Of a DNA stretch of 64,000 bases, positions 25,873 to 33,608 are shown in pieces (within the stretch, counting starts at the first letter, position 1; every line of letters starts with the position of its first letter). A program made the position numbers and the translations under genes. The stretch comes from Ralstonia sp. NFACC01 (lineage in GTDB: Bacteria > Pseudomonadota > Gammaproteobacteria > Burkholderiales > Burkholderiaceae): NCBI RefSeq assembly GCF_900115545.1, contig NZ_FOWV01000008.1:124001-188000 (forward strand). The letters are read 5' to 3'. The notes below the pieces were generated by a model. The model was not told the origin of the DNA and did not search any database. It worked only from the letters and a program-made list of their open reading frames with translations.

Positions 25873-26027
25873 TGATGCGGCGCACTCACCTGCGCTTGCA
25901 CGTGCACCAGGCCGGTTTGCGGTGCCTGCAGCCCCAACGGCTCGTCGGTCAGATCGCGGGCAAGCGAATAGGCTGTGATGACGGCCAGCGTGACCCCGAC
26001 GACGGCCAACATTTCCCGAGTGTCCAT
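25869..26027 (-). CDS. 52-residue single-span membrane peptide, first gene of the SIR2-DUF72 operon
   Basis: Begins MDTREMLAVVGVTLAVITAY. One hydrophobic segment (residues about 6-23) is followed by a positively then negatively charged junction (ARDLTDE) and a soluble tail ending SAPHQ. GGAGGAG stands six bases before the ATG, a near-ideal ribosome site and the strongest in the operon. Its TGA overlaps the GTG of the SIR2-like gene. I do not recognise a family. It may anchor or gate the SIR2 protein at the inner membrane, or serve as a leader for translational coupling. Confidence 0.7.
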   Translation of the reverse strand: MDTREMLAVVGVTLAVITAYSLARDLTDEPLGLQAPQTGLVHVQAQVSAPHQ

Positions 26028-26170
26028 ACGCATCTCCTCCTTGGCTCCTTACGTTCCCTGTGTCCGTTTTGCGCGCCCCCTTCTTATCGAGGTTGGGCGG
26101 CGCGGGAGCTCGGACGCAAAGTTCGGACCTGAGGAAGGCGAATGGCGCAGTGGCGCGGGTTTAAGTGAGG

Positions 26171-27106
26171 TCAGCGTGCGCGCAATGAAGACGGAGGCAC
26201 GCCCAGCAGGCGCTGAAAGCTTCGCCGCATGCGTTCGGTATCGCCAAAACCGCATTCGGTGGCCACGCGCTGCATGGAGGCCGCACCGCTTTCCAGCGCG
26301 GCACGGGCAGCTTCCACGCGCAACTTTTCCACGGCCTTTGCAGGCGTGAGACCCGTTTCAACCTGAAACGCGCGTGCGAAATGGCGAGGGCTCATGCAGG
26401 CGTGCTCGGCCAGATCGCCAACGCGATGCGGTGCGCTCAAGTTGCGCCGCACATGATCCAGCAGCGGTTTGAAGCGGCCACGTGCCGAATCCATCTCATT
26501 CAGCGCTGAAAACTGCGACTGCCCGCCGGGCCGCCGGTAGTACACGACAAGCTGCCGTGCCACCGCGCGTGCCAGGCGCTCGCCCAGGTCTTCGGCGATG
26601 AGGGCAAGCGCCAGGTCGATGCCGGCGCTGATGCCGGCGCTGGTCCAGATCGGGCCGTCGTTCACGTAGATGTGGTCGGGTTCGAGCTGCACCTGCGGGA
26701 ACGTGCGCGCGAACTGCTCGCTGCGGCTCCAGTGGGTGGTGGCGCGCCGGCCGTTCAACAGGCCCGTGGCGGCCAGCAGCAGGCTGCCCGAACACACGCT
26801 GGCCACGCGCGCGCCGCGGGCCGAGCAGCGCTGTACAAAGCGGCGCGTGCGTGCATCGGTCATGGCCGCATCCACGCCGTCGCCGCCGGCAATGAGCAGC
26901 GTGTCGACCTGGTTGGCCGGGGGCAGGGCGTCGGCATCCCAGCGCGCACCGGAAGAACTGCGGACGAGGCCGGCCTGGGCGGCAATCGTGCGCAGTGCGT
27001 AGTGATCGTCCCGATACCGGCTGGCCACTTCAAATGCCGCCACCGGCCCGGCGGCGTCGAGCAGTTGGAAGTCCGGAAAGATCAGCACAGCGATGCGGTG
27101 GGCCAT
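26171..27106 (-). CDS. GlxA-type transcriptional regulator (DJ-1/PfpI domain + AraC DNA-binding domain)
   Basis: 311 residues. Residues 1-170 form a DJ-1/PfpI-like domain with the nucleophile-elbow Cys in VASVCSGSLLLAA. Residues about 205-310 form an AraC/XylS double helix-turn-helix (LAEHACMSPRHFARAFQVET, then VATECGFGDTERMRRSFQR). The start MAHRIAVLIF is typical. Divergent from an isonitrile hydratase-like DJ-1 protein with 100 bases between; it is probably its activator (inference). Confidence 0.92.
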   Translation of the reverse strand: MAHRIAVLIFPDFQLLDAAGPVAAFEVASRYRDDHYALRTIAAQAGLVRSSSGARWDADALPPANQVDTLLIAGGDGVDAAMTDARTRRFVQRCSARGARVASVCSGSLLLAATGLLNGRRATTHWSRSEQFARTFPQVQLEPDHIYVNDGPIWTSAGISAGIDLALALIAEDLGERLARAVARQLVVYYRRPGGQSQFSALNEMDSARGRFKPLLDHVRRNLSAPHRVGDLAEHACMSPRHFARAFQVETGLTPAKAVEKLRVEAARAALESGAASMQRVATECGFGDTERMRRSFQRLLGVPPSSLRAR

Positions 27107-27206
27107 GGCAGAAAAAGTGGGAGACTGGTCATTGCTGCCAACACGATAGAGCGCGATCCTGTGAAGCGTCAACCCACCACCGCACCAATCTCAGGAGAGC
27201 CGAACC

Positions 27207-27893
27207 ATGACGACTTCCCCGTTCATCGTTGTCTTTGCGCTGTACAACCGGGTCACCCAGCTCGATTTCACTGGCCCGCACGAAGTGTTCTGGCGGCTGC
27301 CCGGCGCGCAATGCGTGGTGGCTTCCGCAGCCGGCGGAGAGATCCATGCCGATGGCGGCCTCACCATCTCGAACGTGCAGCGACTGGCCGATATTCCGCA
27401 CGCTGACCTGATCTGCGTGCCCGGCGGTTTTGGCGTGATCGAAGCCATGGAAGACGCAGAGTTCGTGCGCCAGGTGCGGCGCCTGGCCGACGGCGCCCGC
27501 TATGTCACCTCGGTCTGCACCGGCTCGCTCGTGCTGGGCGCGGCCGGGTTGCTGCAGGGCAAGCGCGCGGCCTGCCACTGGGCGTGGCGAAACCTGCTGC
27601 CCGCGTTTGGCGCCACGATGGACGAAGCCCGCGTGGTGCGTGACGGCAACCTCATCACCGGTGGCGGCGTGACGGCCGGCATCGACATGGCGCTGACGGT
27701 CATGGCCGACATTGCCGGTGCCGAGCATGCGCAGGCCGTGCAGCTCGGTATCGAATACGCCCCCGCGCCGCCGTTCGATTGCGGCCGCCCCGAGCGTGCG
27801 GCACCGGAGATTCTCGAAGCGGTGACCTCGCGGCTCGATCGTTTGCGTGCGGACCGCCACGACGCCGTGCAACGGGCGGCGCAGCGCCTCTGA
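27207..27893 (+). CDS. DJ-1/PfpI-family protein, isonitrile hydratase-like (InhA)
   Basis: 228 residues. The nucleophile elbow is VTSVCTGSLVLGAAGLL (Cys about 108). The N-terminal Asp-containing segment LDFTGPHEVFWRLP resembles isonitrile hydratase, which converts isonitriles to N-formamides. Substrate assignment is by resemblance only. AGGAGA precedes the ATG. It is followed 83 bases later by a nucleosidase on the same strand. Confidence 0.88.
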   Translation: MTTSPFIVVFALYNRVTQLDFTGPHEVFWRLPGAQCVVASAAGGEIHADGGLTISNVQRLADIPHADLICVPGGFGVIEAMEDAEFVRQVRRLADGARYVTSVCTGSLVLGAAGLLQGKRAACHWAWRNLLPAFGATMDEARVVRDGNLITGGGVTAGIDMALTVMADIAGAEHAQAVQLGIEYAPAPPFDCGRPERAAPEILEAVTSRLDRLRADRHDAVQRAAQRL

Positions 27894-27976
27894 CCGCAGG
27901 CGCCGGCAGGAACCGGATTGCAGCGACAATGGCGTCTTTCGACGTATCTGCGCCCCAAGCCGGCGCCGCATCCTGC

Positions 27977-28768
27977 ATGAACACTCCGTCTTCCCAGATC
28001 AACGCCCGTGGCCCGATCGGCATCGTTGCTGCCCTGCATGAAGAGATCAACGAACTGCTGACGTGCCTGTCCGGCGCACAGTGCATCCACATCGGCAGCC
28101 GCGATTTCTGGACGGGCGAGTTGGACGGCCACGCAGTTGTTGTGGTGCTGTCGCGCGTGGGCAAGGTGGCAGCGGCATCCACCACCGCCGTGCTGATCAC
28201 GCAGTTCAACGTACGCGCCGTGGTGTTTGCCGGCGTGGCCGGCGCATTGGCACCGGGCGTGGCTGTGGGTGACGTGGTGGTGTCGGAAGAACTGCTGCAG
28301 CACGATGTCGATGCCTCGCCGCTGTTCCCGCGCTGGGAAATTCCGCTGACCGGCATGGCGCGTTTTCCTGCCGACGTGTCGCTCGCCAGCGGGCTGCTGG
28401 AAAGCGCTGGCGCTGTGCTGGCCGACCCGCACGCGCTGCTGGGTCCGGATGTCATGCGGGCCTTCGGGATTGCGGCGCCGCAGGTGCATCGCGGCCTCAT
28501 CGTCAGCGGGGACCGCTTTGTCTGCACCTCGGCAGAAAGCGCGGTGCTGCGTACGGCGTTGCCCGACGCCCTGGCCGTCGAGATGGAAGGGGCCGCCGTG
28601 GCGCAGGTGTGCCACGAGTGGGGCGTGCCGTTTGCCGCGATCCGGACGATTTCCGACCGCGCGGATGACGCGGCCAGCGTGGACTTCGCGCAGTTCATCG
28701 CGCAGGTGGATTCACGCTACAGCGTGGCCATCCTGCGCACATGGCTGTCGACGACGGCCGACGCCTGA
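27977..28768 (+). CDS. MTA/SAH nucleosidase-like purine nucleoside phosphorylase family protein
   Basis: 263 residues of the PNP/UDP fold. It shows GIVAALHEEINELL at the N-terminus, SRVGKVAAASTTAVLI, FAGVAGAL, and VEMEGAAVAQVC with the Glu that contacts ribose. The catalytic Asp is in RTISDRADD. It should cleave 5'-methylthioadenosine and/or S-adenosylhomocysteine. The start is uncertain: MNTPSSQIN is used, but an in-frame ATG 48 bases upstream (MASFDVS) is possible; neither has a good ribosome site. Confidence 0.88.
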   Translation: MNTPSSQINARGPIGIVAALHEEINELLTCLSGAQCIHIGSRDFWTGELDGHAVVVVLSRVGKVAAASTTAVLITQFNVRAVVFAGVAGALAPGVAVGDVVVSEELLQHDVDASPLFPRWEIPLTGMARFPADVSLASGLLESAGAVLADPHALLGPDVMRAFGIAAPQVHRGLIVSGDRFVCTSAESAVLRTALPDALAVEMEGAAVAQVCHEWGVPFAAIRTISDRADDAASVDFAQFIAQVDSRYSVAILRTWLSTTADA

Positions 28769-28773
28769 ACGGC

Positions 28774-29229
28774 TTACTGTCCCTTCGCGGCCAAGTACTT
28801 GTCGAGGGCGTTGGCGTGCTCGCTCAGGCGGAAGACTGCGTTCTCCAGGCGTTGCAAATCGTCGAGCTTGTCCTTGCCGTAGATGGCGGCCTCAAGGGCG
28901 GCCGTCCTAGTGTGAAAGTCCTGCCACGCCTGCTCCGAATTTATCAGTGCGTCTTTCGCCTTGCCGTTCAATGTGCCGAGTAGTGTCTTGTACGTTCGGT
29001 TCAGGCGCTCGTCCTGCGCGGCCTTTTCTGCTGAGAGACATGCGCCGATTGTGTCCGGATTGTCCGGGGCCTTGTCGACGCAGGCATAGAGCCTGGTGGA
29101 AATGCCCTGCGGCGCGCGCCGCTTGATGCCGTTGGCGAGGCTTTCGGCAGCAAAGGCGCCGGCGCTGTGGGCCAGCAGCGCCACGGCAACGAGCAGGGCA
29201 AGCGTCTTCAGTGTCGTCAGCGTGTTCAA
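28774..29229 (-). CDS. LprI-family (DUF1311) secreted lysozyme-inhibitor-like protein
   Basis: 151 residues. The signal peptide LALLVAVALLAHSAGAFA ends near residue 27. The mature part has the LprI pattern: CLSAEKAAQDERLNRTYK, then INSEQAWQDFHTRTA, with two cysteines (ACVDKAP, GACLSAEK). Some family members inhibit lysozyme in the periplasm; that activity here is inference. A TTG start is chosen because AGGAG lies seven bases upstream and upstream residues do not fit a signal peptide. Confidence 0.82.
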   Translation of the reverse strand: MNTLTTLKTLALLVAVALLAHSAGAFAAESLANGIKRRAPQGISTRLYACVDKAPDNPDTIGACLSAEKAAQDERLNRTYKTLLGTLNGKAKDALINSEQAWQDFHTRTAALEAAIYGKDKLDDLQRLENAVFRLSEHANALDKYLAAKGQ

Positions 29230-29304
29230 GAAGTGACTCCTGATCGCGTGTCTGCGATGCGTGAAGGGGCCGTCCAGTCTATCGGCTGGCCAACGCACCC
29301 GCGA

Positions 29305-29907
29305 TCAGCCAGGCAGGTGAGGCCGCAGGTTGCGCAGGGCGTTTTCCACGTAGGCTTCTTTCTCGCCGACGGGGGCCACGTAGTGCAGCGCTTCTGCTGC
29401 GGCCTCCACGCCTTCTGTGCGCGCAATCACCCATGCCGCCAGGTACGGCGAAGCAAAGCACCCGCCCGCCGTCGCCACATTGCCGTTGGCGTAGAACGGC
29501 CGGTTCAGCACTTCCACGCCGGCTTCCTGCACCCAGGGCTTGGTGGTCAGGTCTGTGCAGGCCGGCACGTTGCCGAGCAGCCCCAGCTTGGCCAATACCA
29601 ACGTGCCCGAGCACTGCGCCCCAACCAATTGCCGTGACGGATCGAGCGCCAGCCGCGCCATCAAAGCCGGATCGGCCACCACGTCGCGCGTGCGGATGCC
29701 GCTGCCGACAAGCACGGCATCTGCGGTGCGGGCGTCTTCCAGCATCGATTGCGCATGCATCGTCACGCCGTTCATCGACGTGACTTCGGTGTGCGGGCAA
29801 CACAGGCTCACGCGCCAGTCCGGTTTCTTGATGCGGTGAAGCACACCAAAGGCGATGAGTGAATCCAGTTCGTTGAACCCGTCGAAGGTGAGGATGGCGA
29901 TGTGCAT
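29305..29907 (-). CDS. DJ-1/PfpI-family protein
   Basis: 200 residues beginning MHIAILTFDGFNELDSL, with the elbow VGAQCSGTLVLAKLGLL (Cys about 99). It has the same fold as the two DJ-1-type genes 2-3 kb away but clearly different sequence. Possible roles are glyoxalase III/deglycase-like or amidase; the activity is unknown. Divergent from the MocR-type regulator with overlapping palindromes between, so it is the likely regulatory target. Confidence 0.88.
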   Translation of the reverse strand: MHIAILTFDGFNELDSLIAFGVLHRIKKPDWRVSLCCPHTEVTSMNGVTMHAQSMLEDARTADAVLVGSGIRTRDVVADPALMARLALDPSRQLVGAQCSGTLVLAKLGLLGNVPACTDLTTKPWVQEAGVEVLNRPFYANGNVATAGGCFASPYLAAWVIARTEGVEAAAEALHYVAPVGEKEAYVENALRNLRPHLPG

Positions 29908-29960
29908 GATCGGTGTGCTGTCGCGTTGGGATAGATCGCATGCTAGGGGCACGGGGCAAT

Positions 29961-29987
29961 ACAATCAAAAAATTGTCCTTAGTACAA
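29961..29987. promoter_or_regulatory. Overlapping palindromes in the DJ-1/MocR intergenic region
   Basis: ACAAT-CAAAAA-ATTGT (29961-29976) overlaps TTGT-CCTTAGT-ACAA (29973-29987). They lie 7-33 bases before the MocR start within an 86-base divergent promoter region, the usual location of MocR operators and core promoter. Confidence 0.6.
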
Positions 29988-29993
29988 CAAGCC

Positions 29994-31331
29994 ATGACTC
30001 AGGCCCGCTACCAGCCGCTCGTTGACGAACTGGCCGCGCAGATCCGCTCCGGCCGTCTGCCGCCTGGCACACGCCTGCCCACGCACCGGCAACTGGCCCA
30101 GCGCCACGGCGTTGCGCTGGTCACGGCCACGCGCGTGTATGCCGAGCTTGAAGCGATGGGCCTGGTGAGCGGCGAAGTGGGGCGCGGCACCTTCGTGCGG
30201 GAGAACACGCTGTCGCGCGGCCTCGGTATCGACCAGCAAGCCGTGGCCGCTGGCGTGGTGGATTTGAACTTCAACTATCCGTCGCTACCCGGACAGGCCC
30301 GGCTGCTGAGCCGCGCACTGCGCAAGCTGGCCGGCGGCGGCGATCTGGATGCGCTGTTGCGCTACGCGCCGCATGGCGGCCGCGCGCATGAACGCGCCTG
30401 CGTGGCGCGCCACCTGGCGCAGCGCGGCTTGCCCGTCGCGTCGGACAACGTACTCGTGGTCGACGGTGCGCAGCACGGCCTGGCCGTGACCGCCATGGCG
30501 TTGCTCAAACCCGGCGATGTGGTTGCGGTGGATGCCCTGACGTATCCCGGTTTCAAGGTCGTTGCCGAGATGCTGCATCTGGAACTGGCGCCGCTGCCTG
30601 CAGCCGGGCACGGGCTGGACCTGGATGCTTTGGAGCGGCTTTGCGCACGGCGCCGTGTGCGCGCCGTCTACGTCATGCCGACGCTGCACAACCCGCTCGG
30701 CTGGGTAAGTGGCATTGGCTGGCGGCGCCAACTGGCGGCCATCGTGCGCCGCCACGGCCTCATCGCCATGGAAGACGCGGCCTACGCCTTTCTGGAAGAC
30801 AACCCGCCCGTGCCGCTGGCCGCGCTGGCGCCGGAATCGACCGTCTACATCTCGGGCCTGTCGAAGAGCGTGGCCACCGGCCTGCGTTTCGGCTTCGTTG
30901 CCGCGCCGGCTGCGTGGGTGCCGCAACTGGAACGCGCCATCCGCGCCACGACCTGGAACACCCCGGCCATCGTCACCAGCCTTGCATGCGCATGGCTGGA
31001 CGACGGCACGGTCAACCGCCTGGAAGCCGAAAAGCGGCGCGATGCCGCAGCACGCCAGGCGATTGCCCGCAAGGCGCTGGCTGGGCTGACGCTGGCCACG
31101 CATCCTGCGTCGTATTTTGTCTGGCTTGCGCTGCCGCCCGAGGTGCGTGCCGACCGCGTGGCCGTGGCGCTGCAGGAGGATGGCATCTCCGTGTCCACCG
31201 CAGAGCCGTTTGCGACGTCAAAGCAGGTACCGCATGCGCTGCGGCTGGCGTTGGGCTCCGTCGCGCTTGACCGGCTCGATGCCGCGTTGCAGACCGTCAG
31301 GCAGCGCGTGGAAGCAAACCGGTATCGATAA
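29994..31331 (+). CDS. MocR-type regulator (GntR HTH + PLP-dependent aminotransferase-like domain)
   Basis: 445 residues. Residues 1-70 are a GntR winged helix (QPLVDELAAQIRSGRLPPGT, LPTHRQLAQRHGVALVTATR). Residues about 85-440 are a fold-type I aminotransferase domain with the PLP lysine in VYISGLSKSVATGLR and the Asn/Tyr contacts VMPTLHNPLGW and EDAAYAFL. MocR proteins use PLP adducts to control amine, amino-acid or vitamin genes. Its likely targets are the divergent DJ-1-type gene and itself. Confidence 0.92.
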   Translation: MTQARYQPLVDELAAQIRSGRLPPGTRLPTHRQLAQRHGVALVTATRVYAELEAMGLVSGEVGRGTFVRENTLSRGLGIDQQAVAAGVVDLNFNYPSLPGQARLLSRALRKLAGGGDLDALLRYAPHGGRAHERACVARHLAQRGLPVASDNVLVVDGAQHGLAVTAMALLKPGDVVAVDALTYPGFKVVAEMLHLELAPLPAAGHGLDLDALERLCARRRVRAVYVMPTLHNPLGWVSGIGWRRQLAAIVRRHGLIAMEDAAYAFLEDNPPVPLAALAPESTVYISGLSKSVATGLRFGFVAAPAAWVPQLERAIRATTWNTPAIVTSLACAWLDDGTVNRLEAEKRRDAAARQAIARKALAGLTLATHPASYFVWLALPPEVRADRVAVALQEDGISVSTAEPFATSKQVPHALRLALGSVALDRLDAALQTVRQRVEANRYR

Positions 31332-31410
31332 CGAAAACCGTGCCAAACCTCGTGCGCTTGCCTACACTCTCGTCGCAACGAAGTGGCCCAATTTGCACAC
31401 AGGAGACCTC

Positions 31411-32271
31411 ATGAAGAACTGGCTTGCAACGATGGCCGGATGGGCGCTCTGCGCATGCGCAGCGTTCGGCAGCGCCGCCCATGCGGCTGACGCCCCGGAT
31501 GACGGCACGACGCTGACCGTCAACATCGGCACGCAGCACCGCACGTTGTCGCGCGATGCATTGCTGCACGATCCGCACCTGACGAGCGTGACCGTGGAAG
31601 ACCAGAATCTGAAGCGCCGCCTGACCTTCAAGGCGATCCCGGTGACGGAGCTGTTCCGAGGGCAGGCAGTCAGCCCGAATGCCAGCGCCACCACCGCCGC
31701 CAGCGACGGCTACGTATCACACCTGCCGATGCGCCTGCTGCTGGGCGACCGCGCCGATGGCCCGCGCGCCTGGCTTGCCGTGGAAGACCCGGCCGCGCCG
31801 TGGCCCACACTCAAAGGGCAGGACATCGGCCCGTTCCGCCTGATCTGGACGGCGCCGCCGGCCAAGGCATCGGTGGTGAATGAAAGTCTGTGGACTTACA
31901 GCATCGTTCGCATCGACATTGCTGCGCTGCCCGGTGAGCGCTTTGCGGCCATCCGCCCCGCGGCCGGGCTGCCCGCAGATGGCCCTGTCATGCGCGGTTT
32001 CGCCACGTTCCAGCGCGTCTGCTTCTCGTGCCACACGCTCAACCGCGCCGGCGATGCCAACCTTGGCCCCGACCTGAACGTGCCGTACAGCCCGGTCGAA
32101 TACCTGGGCGACGAGAAGCTGCGCCACCTGATCCGCGATCCGCAATCGCTGCGCTGGTGGCCCAACGCCCGCATGTCGGCCATCGACGAGAAAACGCTCT
32201 CAGATGCGCAACTCAACGATCTGCTGGCGTATTTGCACCACATGACAAAGCACAAGTCGGCCGCGCAATGA
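31411..32271 (+). CDS. Secreted class I cytochrome c with an N-terminal molybdopterin-oxidoreductase-like domain
   Basis: 286 residues. Signal peptide WLATMAGWALCACAAFGSAAHA. Residues about 30-165 resemble a small oxidoreductase molybdopterin-binding-like domain (TLTVNIGTQHRTLSRDALL, PVTELFRGQ), without the catalytic Cys I can identify. Residues about 185-285 are a monohaem cytochrome c with the haem motif C-F-S-C-H in FQRVCFSCHTLNRAGD and distal Met candidates (ARMSAID). It acts in periplasmic electron transfer, partner unknown. AGGAGA precedes the ATG. Confidence 0.85.
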   Translation: MKNWLATMAGWALCACAAFGSAAHAADAPDDGTTLTVNIGTQHRTLSRDALLHDPHLTSVTVEDQNLKRRLTFKAIPVTELFRGQAVSPNASATTAASDGYVSHLPMRLLLGDRADGPRAWLAVEDPAAPWPTLKGQDIGPFRLIWTAPPAKASVVNESLWTYSIVRIDIAALPGERFAAIRPAAGLPADGPVMRGFATFQRVCFSCHTLNRAGDANLGPDLNVPYSPVEYLGDEKLRHLIRDPQSLRWWPNARMSAIDEKTLSDAQLNDLLAYLHHMTKHKSAAQ

Positions 32272-32277
32272 CCGGTG

Positions 32278-32787
32278 CTATTCGGTAGCCCAGTCGACCA
32301 GCGTGGCGATGGTGTTCATGTTGCGGGCCGTCCCCGTCTTGGCGGCGGGGATTTTCAGTTTGGAATCGGCCATGCCGTCGCCGTAATGCACGTAGATCTC
32401 GCGCGTGCCAAGGGCCATCTGTTCCGTCCGGCAGCCGGTGGCGGCGGCCAATGCATCGGCGGGCGGCGGCGTATCCAGGAAAATCGCGACCGTCCGGTTG
32501 GGCGCAGCCGTCTTGAATGGATTGCCTTCCAGCACCGCTGCCAGCTCCGCGCCTGTGCGCACGAGCACGCCCACGGGTTTGCCGGCGTAATCCTCCAGGC
32601 AGCGTTCCAGCTTCGCCTTGACGGTCGCTTCCGCCAGCCGGCTCTGAAACACCACATTGCCGCTCGCAATGTAGGTGCGTACGCCGCTCAGGCCGATCGA
32701 TTCGCACATCGCGCGCAGTTCGGCCATGGGCAGTTTGCCGGTGCCGCCCACGTTCACGGCGCGCAGGAAGGCGATGTAGCTGGGCAT
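32278..32787 (-). CDS. DUF1697 protein
   Basis: 169 residues, full length for the family: YIAFLRAVNVGGTGKLPMAEL at the N-terminus, TYIASGNVVFQS, NPFKTAAPNRT and the C-terminal TGTARNMNTIATLV. A cytosolic protein of unknown biochemical function. Convergent with the cytochrome c gene; six bases separate their stops. Confidence 0.9.
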   Translation of the reverse strand: MPSYIAFLRAVNVGGTGKLPMAELRAMCESIGLSGVRTYIASGNVVFQSRLAEATVKAKLERCLEDYAGKPVGVLVRTGAELAAVLEGNPFKTAAPNRTVAIFLDTPPPADALAAATGCRTEQMALGTREIYVHYGDGMADSKLKIPAAKTGTARNMNTIATLVDWATE

Positions 32788-32834
32788 GGGTTCTCCTGTT
32801 CTGTCTGGCTTATCAATGGCTTAGGGGCATGCTC

Positions 32835-32879
32835 GGGTTAGCAACATTCTGTTACGAGATTGACGAATGTGTTTAACCC
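32835..32879. repeat. Long imperfect inverted repeat upstream of the glycine-zipper gene
   Basis: Arms GGGTTAGCAACATTC (32835-32849) and GAATGTGTTTAACCC (32865-32879) match at 12 of 15 positions around a 15-base loop. It sits between the divergent DUF1697 and glycine-zipper genes. It is either an operator or a 5' leader hairpin; no T-run follows. Confidence 0.5.
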
Positions 32880-32986
32880 GCCCCGTTGCGCGACTTGTAT
32901 TCTGCGCCCCGAACTCATCGAGCCCGAATCGGCCCTCAGTGCTGATTTGAGTGCCGCATCCTGCATTTGCGCATAAGGAGAACACC

Positions 32987-33421
32987 ATGTTGAAGAAGAT
33001 TGCACCGGCCCTGATTGTGGCAACGCTCGCCGGCCTGACGGCCTTGCCCGCTGCGGCGGACGACTTGCGCAATGCGCTGGGCGGCGCGCTGGGTGGCGCG
33101 GGCGGGGCGGCCGTGGGCGGCGCGCTGGGTGGTCCGACCGGCTCCGTCATCGGCGGTGCTGTGGGCGGCGGTGCCGGCGGCGCATTGACGGCCAACGGCC
33201 GCGAGCGCAAGGGCGCCATCGTGGGCGGCGCGTTGGGAGGCGGTGTGGGCGCCGCTGCGGGCAATGCCATGGGCGGCCGTACGGGCGGCATCGTGGGCGC
33301 GGGCTTGGGCGGCGGCGCGGGTGCAGCCCTGGGTGGCAACGTACAGCGCAATTCGTATTCCGACCGCGACGACCGCGGCCGCGGCTACCGTCGCCACGGC
33401 AAACACCATCACCACCATTGA
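32987..33421 (+). CDS. Glycine-zipper envelope protein with C-terminal polyhistidine
   Basis: 144 residues. Signal peptide ALIVATLAGLTALPAAA, then about 85 residues of repeated glycine-zipper units (GGALGGAGGAAVGGALGG and similar) interrupted by a charged segment NGRERKG. The tail ends in an Arg/His-rich sequence finishing HGKHHHHH. Such zippers pack helices in outer-membrane or pore-forming proteins. The His tail could bind metal. AAGGAG lies nine bases upstream. No lipobox, unlike SlyB. Confidence 0.85.
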   Translation: MLKKIAPALIVATLAGLTALPAAADDLRNALGGALGGAGGAAVGGALGGPTGSVIGGAVGGGAGGALTANGRERKGAIVGGALGGGVGAAAGNAMGGRTGGIVGAGLGGGAGAALGGNVQRNSYSDRDDRGRGYRRHGKHHHHH

Positions 33422-33608
33422 TCTGATGCGCCGTTGCGCTTGCCACTGAGCGCTACGGCCGCTTTCTTGCTTTCCTTGCGGCGACGGCGCTGTCTGCGTG
33501 CGTCGCCCGGTGTGTCGGCAAAAACTGTCGCCGCAACTCGCCGTTGCCACGTGCGCCGCCTACCATACCGAGACGGCCGCGCTTGGCCCGCACACGAAGG
33601 AGAGCGCC

